A stretch of 64,000 nt of DNA from Sipunculus nudus (taxonomy: Eukaryota; Annelida; Sipuncula; Golfingiida; Sipunculidae), in contig JAPPUL010000072.1 in NCBI GenBank assembly GCA_026874595.1, positions 1 to 64,000 on the forward strand, given 5' to 3'. The notes under the pieces are model-generated. The model was not told where the DNA came from and made no database searches. It saw nothing but the letters and a program-made list of their open reading frames with translations. Below, one piece after another: positions 16,768 through 25,378 of the stretch (its first letter is position 1; each line of letters opens with the position of its first letter). Made by a program: the position numbers and the translations under genes.

Positions 16768-19326
16768 ATGAGCAGGATAAAGAAATTCCAGGTAATACCG
16801 AGTGTGCCAGATAAACTTAATGCGCTTATGAAGATATCTTATAATATCTGGTGGACCTGGAATCCTCGTGCAATAGACTTGCTGCGCTCAATGGATTTAA
16901 ACATATGGGAAAAGCAAGCTCATAATCCGATAGGCTGTCTTGGGGAGGTATCTGCTGAGAGGTATCGTGAACTTGAGAATTCAGAGACATTTTGTTCTAA
17001 CATGGACTTGGTAGAAGTTGAGCTTGATTGGCATTTATACCGAGCAAAATGGTTTGATCAAACACATGGTAAGAATACAGAAGGACTTACAGTTGCTTAC
17101 TTTTCAGCAGAATACGGTCTACATGAGTCAATACCCCTGTACTCAGGCGGGCTTGGTATTTTATCAGGCGACCATATTAAGTCATCAGATGAGCTTGGGA
17201 TACCGCTTGTCGGAGTTGGGCTTGCATACAAACATGGCTATTTCAGTCAACTTTTGAATGCAGATGGATGGCAGCAGGAGGTATATAATCCGAATGACTT
17301 TCATAATATGCCGACTACAGAAGAGAAGATAGATAATAAGAATCTGGTAGTGGAAGTTGAGCTACCGGGTCGGATAGTCTATGCAAAAGTGTGGAAACTA
17401 CAAGTTGGTAATATACCGTTATATTTACTTGATACAAATATAGAACTAAATAAATCGCTATCAGACAGACACATAACCTCCCAATTATATGGAGGAGACA
17501 CAAGAACACGAATAGAGCAAGAAATAGTACTTGGAGTTGGAGGCTATAAAACACTTGATCGGCTTGGCATACGTGCAACAGCCTATCATATGAATGAGGG
17601 TCACTCAGCCTTTTTAATTCTTGAACGTATAAAGAGATTGCGAGAAAAGTATAACCTAACATTTAATGAGGCCTGCGAAGTGGTAACCTCATCTAGTATA
17701 TTCACAACCCACACACCGGTTGCAGCAGGACTTGATAAATTTCCTCTTGAGCTAATCGATGAGTACTTTTCAAACTATTATGAAAAGCTTGGCATTAAGC
17801 GGGATGAATTTATTAACTTAGGCCGGGACAAAGAAGATGAGAATAAGTTTGCAATGGCAAATCTTGCAATATCGATGTCAAGCCAAATAAACGGAGTTAG
17901 TAAACTACATAAGGAAGTATCAAAGAAGATGTGGGCAACTAGATGGAAGGACATACCATTTGATGAGATTCCGATAATCTCGATAACTAACGGAATACAT
18001 ACGAGGACGTGGTTATCTGACGAGATGACACGGCTATTTGAAAGATATTTAGGGCCATTATGGCTTGAGGACCCTGTAAATACAAAGATATGGGAGCGTG
18101 TTGATACTATCCCTATGACAGAGTTATGGCGAAGTCAGCTAAGGCTTAAAGAACGCTTAATTGCCTTTGCACGGGAGAAACTAAAAGAAGGATTAAAACG
18201 AGTTGGAGCACCACAATTCAGCATAACAGAAGCAGATGAAATACTTGATCCTGAGGCACTGACAATATGTTTTGCACGTCGTTTTGCAACGTATAAAAGA
18301 GCGCATTTAATATTTAAAGACGCACAAAGGCTTGCACGCATACTAAACAACAAAGACTATCCTGTACAAATAATATTTGCGGGAAAAGCCCATCCGAAAG
18401 ATAACGAAGGGAAAGAATACATAAAAAAGATTAATCATTACTTACGGGAAGAGCGTTTCAAGAAGAAGATAGCCTTTATAGAGGATTACGGGATAACGAT
18501 AGGAAGCTACATGGTGCAAGGGGCTGATATATGGCTTAACAATCCGCGGCGGCCATTAGAAGCGAGCGGGACAAGTGGTATGAAGGCGGCAGCTAATGGC
18601 GGACTTAATTTAAGCATATTGGATGGGTGGTGGTGCGAGGGATATAATGGAAAGAATGGCTGGGCGATAGGAGGGGGAGAAGTGTATGACGATTTAGAAT
18701 ACCAAGATACAGTAGAAAGCAATGCCCTTTATGATTTACTTGAAGAAGAGATAATACCCTTATACTACACAAGGGGGTCTGATGGTTTGCCACGTGGTTG
18801 GATCTATAAGATGAAAGAATCAATAAAGACCCTATCACCGATATTCAATTCAAACCGCATGCTAAAAGAATATACAGAAAAGCTTTATATAAATGCGCAT
18901 AATGGGTATAAGACGTTCACAAAGGACAATTTCAAAGTAGCCAAAGAAACTAGTGCATGGAAAGAGAAGATAAAAAAAGAGTGGTCGAATTTAAGCGTTA
19001 ATGAGGTGGTATTTGAGGATAACAAGCAATTTAAGATGGGAAAAGAGATTCCTGTTAGCGCAAAGATAAACTTAGGTAATCTAACACCCGAAGATGTAAA
19101 GGTAGAGATATATTATGGAAAGCTAGATAGAGAAGGAAATCTTTCACAGGGGGAAGCTATTAAGATGAGTTGTGAAGGTGTGAAAAAAGGACAAGAGTAT
19201 GTATACAGTGGCAATATAGAATGTAAGTACTCAGGAGAAAATGGTTTTTCTATTCGGATATTACCTTACAACCGACATACAGAAAATATATTCACACTAG
19301 CGCTTATACACTGGGTGAGCTTTTAA
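16768..19326 (+). CDS. glgP: Alpha-glucan phosphorylase
   Basis: Cytoplasmic PLP enzyme that phosphorolyses glycogen or maltodextrin to glucose-1-phosphate. It begins with the DUF3417-type N-terminal domain (ISYNIWWTWNPRAIDLLRSMD) typical of the Thermotoga/Thermococcus-type alpha-glucan phosphorylases. AYFSAEYGLHESIPLYSGGLGILSGDH follows at about residue 110, and the PLP-lysine motif EASGTSGMKAAANGGLNLS lies near residue 600. The 852-aa length fits this subfamily. It starts 11 bp downstream of pntB. No other glycogen gene is in the window, so the substrate source is not shown. Codon use matches pntAB (Ile mostly ATA). Confidence 0.95.
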   Translation: MSRIKKFQVIPSVPDKLNALMKISYNIWWTWNPRAIDLLRSMDLNIWEKQAHNPIGCLGEVSAERYRELENSETFCSNMDLVEVELDWHLYRAKWFDQTHGKNTEGLTVAYFSAEYGLHESIPLYSGGLGILSGDHIKSSDELGIPLVGVGLAYKHGYFSQLLNADGWQQEVYNPNDFHNMPTTEEKIDNKNLVVEVELPGRIVYAKVWKLQVGNIPLYLLDTNIELNKSLSDRHITSQLYGGDTRTRIEQEIVLGVGGYKTLDRLGIRATAYHMNEGHSAFLILERIKRLREKYNLTFNEACEVVTSSSIFTTHTPVAAGLDKFPLELIDEYFSNYYEKLGIKRDEFINLGRDKEDENKFAMANLAISMSSQINGVSKLHKEVSKKMWATRWKDIPFDEIPIISITNGIHTRTWLSDEMTRLFERYLGPLWLEDPVNTKIWERVDTIPMTELWRSQLRLKERLIAFAREKLKEGLKRVGAPQFSITEADEILDPEALTICFARRFATYKRAHLIFKDAQRLARILNNKDYPVQIIFAGKAHPKDNEGKEYIKKINHYLREERFKKKIAFIEDYGITIGSYMVQGADIWLNNPRRPLEASGTSGMKAAANGGLNLSILDGWWCEGYNGKNGWAIGGGEVYDDLEYQDTVESNALYDLLEEEIIPLYYTRGSDGLPRGWIYKMKESIKTLSPIFNSNRMLKEYTEKLYINAHNGYKTFTKDNFKVAKETSAWKEKIKKEWSNLSVNEVVFEDNKQFKMGKEIPVSAKINLGNLTPEDVKVEIYYGKLDREGNLSQGEAIKMSCEGVKKGQEYVYSGNIECKYSGENGFSIRILPYNRHTENIFTLALIHWVSF

Positions 19327-19379
19327 TTAGAAAGACTTAATATAAGGCTATATAAAAACCATCTTGTAGCTAATAACAA

Positions 19380-21047
19380 ATGAAGATATCAAATTTGCTG
19401 TCTGAGTATGAATATTTAGCTCAACAATGGCGTTCGTTTGGAAGCTATACTAAACAAAGCTATACACTAAGATTAAAACAGCTTACAATAAAATATAAAT
19501 ACAATAGAAATTATAAAGTAGAGTTTAACGACAAAATAAACTATGTATCTAAAGACCAGATATCTATTCTAAGATGCATTTTAACAGGCAAAATACACTC
19601 TCTACCAAAAGATCAAATAGAAGAGCTTATATTAGACTTTAGTATAGATGAAAGGCTTTACAAAATCAATTTAACTCTTGGAAAAACAACAAGCTGTATA
19701 ATATCCGATGCAGCACAAAATGAAACCTCAAAAGCTAAAACATTAAAAGAAATCAAAGTGGCGCTAAATAGATTCTTTGAAAAGGAACTACATATCCCAT
19801 ATTTAAAGCGGACAAACATTAAAAAGGGTCAAAAAACATCAAATCCTATAACCTTTGCAACATATTTTAACTTCTGTATACTAAATCCTGAAACGACTTA
19901 TCAAAAAGTTTTTTTATCTATGCAAAGCAATCTTTGGCGAAAACGTGTTTTACAAATTCTGCTTGGCCTTCGCGGAATCCCCATAATAACCTTTTTTACC
20001 GAAGAGCTTGTTCAAAACAATTATAACCAAAAGCTTATAAAGAAAATAAAACAAACCCTAGAACTTGAAATAAAAAAGACAGAGGATAAAAGTAATTGGC
20101 AGAAGACCCTACTAAAGCTATTTGAGCAAGAGAATAGTCTTAAAAAAGAAAAGCAAAATATTGAGGATATGTATTCCGTAAGAAAAACAAAAGACTTTAA
20201 ATCAGAAAAAGAAAAAACCTTAAATAACAATATAAATAAAGTCCAAGAAAGATTACAAAATTATAAGACTAAAGAACTTCTAATTCTTAATAATATCAAG
20301 GTACACGGGGCATCGTTTAGCAAGAGGAGATTAAGAACACCGTATAACAGCCGTAGTCAGCATACATTTTCTATTCCTGAGTCTTTAAATGAAACTAACA
20401 AAGAAAAAATAAATACCTTAATTGGTGAATATTATCTTAATCTAAGTCATATAGAAATCACCGAGCAGGACCTAAAGGGTCTTAAAAATGAATTAGATAA
20501 AGAACTTGCAGATATAAAATTAAATGAAGCTATGAATAGTAGTACAATTGATGCTGAAATTCATGATATAGAGATGAAAATAAATAATATAATTGCAAAA
20601 GAGGATATTAGCCTGGACAAAGAAGTTAGGGAAAACCAGCTATTGTTACGCGATCTAAATGCTGAAAAAAGCCTTATAGAAAAGATATTAACATCCTTGC
20701 GGATAAAATACAAAGATATACATACAAGTATACTAAAAGAATTTCTTGAATCTTTGACAAGCGACTTAGCAAAAGATTTGCCGACTCTTCGCACTGTCAC
20801 TCTAAATAGAGACTACACATTAAATCTAATCACCAAAGAAACTAAATTACATCTACGTGCCCTAAAAGATAATGCTAAACTAAATTTTACTAAAAGTTTT
20901 TATAAAACACTAATAAACTTTAGTTCTAATAAAGGAACGCATCCCAAAATACTCTTAATTGAACAAGGCAAATTTTTGGGAAAAGACTATTTAAAGAATT
21001 ACACTAATACTCAAATATTTACTGCAACTGACTCTGTCAAGGAATAA
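19380..21047 (+). CDS. Orphan coiled-coil protein, possible degenerate SMC/Rad50-like fold
   Basis: 555 aa, rich in Lys, Glu, Asn and Leu; no family recognised with certainty. Two coiled-coil regions are visible, about residues 205-320 (KKTEDKSNWQKTLLKLFEQE onward) and 355-450. The ends look like the two halves of an SMC-like ATPase head. Near the N-terminus, FNDKINYVSKDQISILRCIL (48-68) resembles the strand-loop-helix around a P-loop, but with no GxxxxGK. FATYFNFCILN and LQILLGLRG recall the Rad50-like or DUF3732 lobe. The C-terminus has a strand KILLIEQGKF (523-532) where Walker B would be. If so, ATP binding has been lost. It starts 53 bp after glgP and may share its transcript. Confidence 0.45.
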   Translation: MKISNLLSEYEYLAQQWRSFGSYTKQSYTLRLKQLTIKYKYNRNYKVEFNDKINYVSKDQISILRCILTGKIHSLPKDQIEELILDFSIDERLYKINLTLGKTTSCIISDAAQNETSKAKTLKEIKVALNRFFEKELHIPYLKRTNIKKGQKTSNPITFATYFNFCILNPETTYQKVFLSMQSNLWRKRVLQILLGLRGIPIITFFTEELVQNNYNQKLIKKIKQTLELEIKKTEDKSNWQKTLLKLFEQENSLKKEKQNIEDMYSVRKTKDFKSEKEKTLNNNINKVQERLQNYKTKELLILNNIKVHGASFSKRRLRTPYNSRSQHTFSIPESLNETNKEKINTLIGEYYLNLSHIEITEQDLKGLKNELDKELADIKLNEAMNSSTIDAEIHDIEMKINNIIAKEDISLDKEVRENQLLLRDLNAEKSLIEKILTSLRIKYKDIHTSILKEFLESLTSDLAKDLPTLRTVTLNRDYTLNLITKETKLHLRALKDNAKLNFTKSFYKTLINFSSNKGTHPKILLIEQGKFLGKDYLKNYTNTQIFTATDSVKE

Positions 21048-21090
21048 AATATGGCAAAAAAAGTGAACTTATATAAATTGGTTCATACTA

Positions 21091-21474
21091 CTATTGGTTT
21101 GGGCCAAGCATTACACAAACATCATGCACAAAGTCAATATCATTGTCCTTACAATAATTAATTGCCTCCTGCGACGATGCCCCCGGCTGCATCCATACTC
21201 TCTTAAGACCAAGCTCTTTACACTGCATAACCACCTTCTCTGTAACAGACGGCGGTACCACGATATCGACTACATCCACTTTGCACGGCAAATCACTTAA
21301 AGTTTTATATACTTTATCTCCATCCAGTTCCTTTATTGCTGGATGTATTGCATACACTTCCTTACCAAGACCCTTTAAGTGTTTATATATCTTATAGCCA
21401 AACTTATCTTCTCGATTAGTAGCTCCTACAACCGCGAATACTTCCTCTGCCAAAAAATCTTCTAACTTGTTCAT
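21091..21474 (-). CDS. CoA-binding (YccU-like) protein
   Basis: Small Rossmann protein of the succinyl-CoA-synthetase-like CoA-binding family. Motifs are FAVVGATNREDKFGYKIYKHL (glycine-rich loop near residue 14), VYAIHPAIKELDGDKVY, VDIVVPPSVTEKVV and LKRVWMQPGASSQEAI. The likely start is ATG 21474; an upstream ATG at 21495 would place the ribosome site GAGGAGGG (21481-21488) inside the coding region. 127 aa is the usual length. The exact cellular role of this family is unsettled. It is convergent with the coiled-coil gene, 43 bp away. Confidence 0.87.
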   Translation of the reverse strand: MNKLEDFLAEEVFAVVGATNREDKFGYKIYKHLKGLGKEVYAIHPAIKELDGDKVYKTLSDLPCKVDVVDIVVPPSVTEKVVMQCKELGLKRVWMQPGASSQEAINYCKDNDIDFVHDVCVMLGPNQ

Positions 21475-21656
21475 AATTAACCCTCCTCTTGTCATTCATC
21501 TCTTTTTCATATCTCATAGCCTTTCCCATAGTTTTACTAAAAATCTTATTCTATAATCTTTATATAATCTAATCTTGTGTCTCTTTTGACTCCACAAGAC
21601 AATCACAACTTTTAAGCAATAACAATATGGGTTACTATAATTTATATGATTCTTTA

Positions 21657-21974
21657 TTAATTGCTTGACAACTTTTTGACCAGCACTTCCTCTCCCTGCA
21701 CCCCTACCATCTGTTCTACCACTTCTCCCGATTTAAATAGTATTAAGGTTGGTATTGACATTATTCTATATTTTTGCGCTATGCCTGTATTCTCATCCGT
21801 GTTTAGTTTAACTATTTTTGCTTTGTCTCCTATCTTGTTTGCCACAGTCTCAAGCACCGGCGCTTGCATTCGGCAGGGCATACACCATGGTGCCCAAAAA
21901 TCTACCAGAACAGGAACTCCTGAATCTAATACTTCTTGCTGAAAATTACTATCTGTTACTTCCTTTACTCCCAT
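21657..21974 (-). CDS. trxA: Thioredoxin with WCMPC active site
   Basis: Cytoplasmic disulfide reductase of 105 aa with the full thioredoxin fold: VPVLVDFWAPWCMPCRMQAPVLE (active-site cysteines 31 and 34), KLNTDENTGIAQKYRIMSIPTLILF (cis-Pro loop IPT) and a C-terminal helix. The dipeptide between the cysteines is Met-Pro instead of the usual Gly-Pro, which should alter redox potential or partner choice. No signal peptide. It stands alone between the CoA-binding gene and xer with gaps of more than 100 bp. Family certain; role as the main thioredoxin not certain. Confidence 0.93.
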   Translation of the reverse strand: MGVKEVTDSNFQQEVLDSGVPVLVDFWAPWCMPCRMQAPVLETVANKIGDKAKIVKLNTDENTGIAQKYRIMSIPTLILFKSGEVVEQMVGVQGEEVLVKKLSSN

Positions 21975-22089
21975 ATCTCTCTTTCCCTCCTATATCAATA
22001 TTTTGTAACTAGTTTAGACTTTCTTTACTTTTTTTATATACAAAGCTAATCAAAACTACTCCTTTGTCAAGCAATTTAGATATCAGGAT

Positions 22090-23073
22090 TTAACCATGTG
22101 GATGATAGCATCTATACCGCTCCTTTAACTTCTCTTTTGTTATATGTGTATACTTTTCTGTTGACGACAACGACTTATGCCCCAAAAGCTCCTGCACTAC
22201 CCTAAGATCTGCTCCCCTGCCAAGTATATGACTTGCATAACTATGTCTTAGCGCATGCGGATATAAGTTTTTTCCTATCTTTTGTTTATTACCTAAATCT
22301 TTTAATAGCCGCCAAATGTAATGTGCACTAACCTTTTTGCCATTGGACTTTATAAAAAAATAAGCGCTTTTAGCATCTTTAGCATCAGCAGCAAATACTT
22401 TATTACTCGAATACACCTTTGTACGGCGTTTTTCTGCATAGCTTTTTAATAACTCTACCGTCTGCTCTCCTATGAATATTACCCGCTCGTGCCCTCCCTT
22501 ACCCCTTAGCATTACCTCTCCTCGCTCATAGCTAAATCCTTCTGTCTCAAGATTTACTAGCTCTGATACCCGCATCCCGCTTACATACAATAATTCAATT
22601 ATTGTACGCTCCAAAAGCCCTTTATAACTTCTCACATCAAGCCCGCTCAATAGCTCCTTCACTTCCTTTTCATACAAAAATACCGGAAGCTTCTTTCTAA
22701 GTTTTGGGCCCTTTATCATTACTAACGGATCCCTTCTTAATATCCCCTCTCGTTCAAGATGTTTTATAAACCCTTTTACGCTTGAGAGCTTTCGTCTTAT
22801 TGTACTATTGCTATATCTTTTTATCTCAGACAGGTAAAGTATATACTCGCGTATATCATCTCGACTTATACTTTTTAGCTCTACTTCTCCTGCCCTTAAA
22901 TAGTTTATGAAATCTCTTAGATCTATTTTATAGTTTCTTAATGTGTTTTTTGAACTGCCTCTACCATAAAGACCCTGCATGTATAAATAAAGAGCCTCCT
23001 TATATCCATCCTCTAAATTAGATGCCTGCCCTGCTTCGTTTACAATTCCATTTGTTCGTTTGTCAAAATCCAT
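22090..23073 (-). CDS. xerC: Tyrosine recombinase, XerC/XerD type
   Basis: Site-specific recombinase, probably for chromosome-dimer resolution at dif. The N-terminal SAM-like DNA-binding domain (residues about 25-115) is followed by the catalytic domain, with all expected residues in order: Arg168 (VSGMRVSELVNL), Lys192 (GKGGHER), His273 and Arg276 (PHALRHSYASHIL), His299 (LLGHKSLSSTEKYTH) and nucleophile Tyr308. Length 327 aa is close to XerC/XerD; XerC is favoured only by similarity of style. The gene lies 19 bp after topA on the same strand, a pairing (dprA, topA, xerC) common in bacteria. No prophage or integron context is seen. Confidence 0.9.
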   Translation of the reverse strand: MDFDKRTNGIVNEAGQASNLEDGYKEALYLYMQGLYGRGSSKNTLRNYKIDLRDFINYLRAGEVELKSISRDDIREYILYLSEIKRYSNSTIRRKLSSVKGFIKHLEREGILRRDPLVMIKGPKLRKKLPVFLYEKEVKELLSGLDVRSYKGLLERTIIELLYVSGMRVSELVNLETEGFSYERGEVMLRGKGGHERVIFIGEQTVELLKSYAEKRRTKVYSSNKVFAADAKDAKSAYFFIKSNGKKVSAHYIWRLLKDLGNKQKIGKNLYPHALRHSYASHILGRGADLRVVQELLGHKSLSSTEKYTHITKEKLKERYRCYHPHG

Positions 23074-23092
23074 TTTTCTTATACAAAACCCT

Positions 23093-25234
23093 TCAGACTG
23101 CCTCCTTTACCATCACGCAATTTGTATTCTTACACTCCAACGCCTTCTTCCCACCTGCCCCTCCACCCTTGCCCTCACCCTTGCCGCCTCCCTTGCCGCC
23201 TCCCTTGCCGCCTTTGCCCTGCACTTTGTAAAATAATACCTTCCCGCACCTGCCACACCTCTCATCAACTTCCGGACTGGTCCATGATACAAACTTACAT
23301 TCCGGATAATTGCTACACCCATAAAACGTCTTCTTCTTTACCTTCTTCTCAACCACCTTACCATCCTCACAAAGCGGACACTCACATATCGGCACCGATT
23401 TCGCATTCCTACATTCAGGAAAACCCGTGCATGCAAGAAAATATCCATACCGGCCAAGCTTCTTTACCATAGCTCGCCCGCACTTTTCACACAATTCATC
23501 CGTCTTTTCATCAAATACGTTCTTCATACTTTGCATATTCGCTTTCGCCTCCTGCACGCTCGGCAAAAACTCTTTATAGTAAAATTGCTGCAAAACCTCA
23601 ACCCAACTCTTTGCCGATTCTTCTATCTTATCTAAATCCTCTTCTATATTTGCCGTGAACTTTATATTCGTTATCTTAGGAAAATGTTTTGATATTAACT
23701 CATTTGTTAACTTGCCAAGCTCTGTTGGGACTAATTGTCTTTGCTTTTTTGATACATAATATCTTTTTACAAGCGTTTGCAAGGTTGGCGCATACGTGCT
23801 CGGACGCCCAACCCCTGATTCCTCAAGCGTACTTACCATGCTCGCTTCTGAATAGCGCGACGGTGGCTCTGTGTAGTGTTTACTTGGGATAAGTTCTTTA
23901 AGTTTTATCTTTTCTCCTTCCTTCAATTTCGGTACTACCACCTTATTAGCCTCACTTGCTCCTATGCCGTATACCAAAAGAAAGCCTTTAAATATTAGCT
24001 TTGTGCTTACCATTCGGAATATACTCTTTTCTCCACTAAGTTCTATTGTTATTTGTTTATAACGTGCTTTGCTCATCTGTGATGACACAAAGGCATTCCA
24101 TATTAAACTATATAGCTTTAATTGTTCTTTTGTTAGATACTTTGATATCGATTCTGGTGTGCGGGATACTGATGTTGGCCTTATCGCCTCGTGCGCATCT
24201 TGCACTCCTTTCTTCTTGTTTATATAAATATTTGCTTTCTCCGGTAGATACTCTTTTCCGTAAGTTTCCTTTATAAAATCCCTTGCCTCTCCTATTGCTA
24301 CATTTGATACTCGTGTTGAATCTGTTCTTATGTAGGTTACAAGCCCTACTGTCTCTTTTGATAAATCTACTCCCTCATAAAGACTTTGGGCTATTTGCAT
24401 CGTCCTTGATGGTGCAAACCCTAGCTTTATTGATGCCTCCTGTTGCATTCGGCTAGTTGTATATGGGGCATACGCTCCTCTTTGTCTTACCTTCTCTTCT
24501 ATCTTGCTTACTTTATGTTCTTCTTTCTTTATCTTCAACACCACCGCATTCGTCTCCTTCTCACTCCCAAGCTCTACTTTTTTCCCTGCGTACTTTACAA
24601 GTTGAGCCTCAAATTCTTTGCCCCCTGATTTAAAAAGTCCCTTTATCTTCCAATATTCTTTCTTTTCAAACTTTTCTATCTCCTCCTCTCGATCGCATAA
24701 CAATTTCAACGACGCCGACTGCACTCGCCCTGCCGACAAACCTTTCTTCAGCTTCTCCCACAAAAGTGGACTTAAATTGTACCCTACAAGCCTATCTAAG
24801 ACTCGTCTTGCTTTTTGCGCATTGACTTTATTTAAATCTATTTCTCTTGGCTCAACTACTGCCTTCGTTATCGCTTGCTTTGTTATTTCATTAAATAATA
24901 TCCGCTTTATCAAAAGTTTTGGGTGCTTCTCCCATATCGTATTTTGGATATTCCACGCTATGGCTTCCCCTTCTCGATCATTATCTGATGCTATTAATAC
25001 TTCTTTCGACTTAATTGCTTCCTTCTTCAAATTCTCAAGTATTTTGCCCCGTCCGCGTACCGTTATATAATCTGGTTCGAAATTATTTTCTATATCTATT
25101 GCAAGCCGGCTTTTTGGTAAGTCCACCAAGTGCCCCATTGACGACAATACTCGATACCTCCTGCCCAAATACTTATTGATTGTTTTTGCCTTGGCGTTTG
25201 ACTCAACTATTACAAGTGTTTTCTCCTGTCCCAT
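23093..25234 (-). CDS. topA: DNA topoisomerase I
   Basis: Type IA topoisomerase that relaxes negative supercoils. The Toprim domain starts LVIVESNAKAKTINKYLG, with the acidic triad in ASDNDREGEAIAW (Asp84, Asp86, Glu88). The catalytic tyrosine is Tyr301 in GLVTYIRTDSTRVS. The C-terminus has three four-cysteine zinc motifs: CEKCGR...CTGFPEC, CPLC...CSNYPEC, and CGRC...CKNTNC. In the third, the gap between the cysteine pairs is widened by a low-complexity glycine-lysine insertion (GKGGGKGGGKGEGKGGG), coded by a 12-bp tandem repeat. 713 aa is a normal length. It is followed by xer and lies downstream of dprA. Confidence 0.96.
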   Translation of the reverse strand: MGQEKTLVIVESNAKAKTINKYLGRRYRVLSSMGHLVDLPKSRLAIDIENNFEPDYITVRGRGKILENLKKEAIKSKEVLIASDNDREGEAIAWNIQNTIWEKHPKLLIKRILFNEITKQAITKAVVEPREIDLNKVNAQKARRVLDRLVGYNLSPLLWEKLKKGLSAGRVQSASLKLLCDREEEIEKFEKKEYWKIKGLFKSGGKEFEAQLVKYAGKKVELGSEKETNAVVLKIKKEEHKVSKIEEKVRQRGAYAPYTTSRMQQEASIKLGFAPSRTMQIAQSLYEGVDLSKETVGLVTYIRTDSTRVSNVAIGEARDFIKETYGKEYLPEKANIYINKKKGVQDAHEAIRPTSVSRTPESISKYLTKEQLKLYSLIWNAFVSSQMSKARYKQITIELSGEKSIFRMVSTKLIFKGFLLVYGIGASEANKVVVPKLKEGEKIKLKELIPSKHYTEPPSRYSEASMVSTLEESGVGRPSTYAPTLQTLVKRYYVSKKQRQLVPTELGKLTNELISKHFPKITNIKFTANIEEDLDKIEESAKSWVEVLQQFYYKEFLPSVQEAKANMQSMKNVFDEKTDELCEKCGRAMVKKLGRYGYFLACTGFPECRNAKSVPICECPLCEDGKVVEKKVKKKTFYGCSNYPECKFVSWTSPEVDERCGRCGKVLFYKVQGKGGKGGGKGGGKGEGKGGGAGGKKALECKNTNCVMVKEAV
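23164..23219 (-). repeat. 12-bp in-frame minisatellite in topA zinc ribbon
   Basis: On the plus strand, copies of ttgccgcctccc plus variants (ttgccctcaccc, ttgccgccttt). They encode the Gly/Lys-rich insertion between the cysteine pairs of the last TopA zinc ribbon. The unit length keeps the frame. Confidence 0.9.
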
Positions 25235-25378
25235 TGCTCTTTTTTACCCCAATTCCTTCTTTAGTATATCCTTCCCTATTAATATCTATTTTTTCTGTTT
25301 GTAATATAATAACTTTCACCAAGTTCTTAATAATATTTATAAGTCTTTTAATTTAATTAGTACTATTTTTTTACTAAG

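Noticed and set aside
21050-21160. Short plus-strand ORF MAKKVNLYKLVHTTIGLGQA... after the coiled-coil gene
   Set aside because: It overlaps the end of the well-supported CoA-binding gene on the other strand, has no recognisable family and no good ribosome site.
22090-23073. Phage or integron integrase
   Set aside because: All XerC-type features and the dprA-topA-xer neighbourhood indicate a housekeeping recombinase; no phage genes or att repeats are seen.
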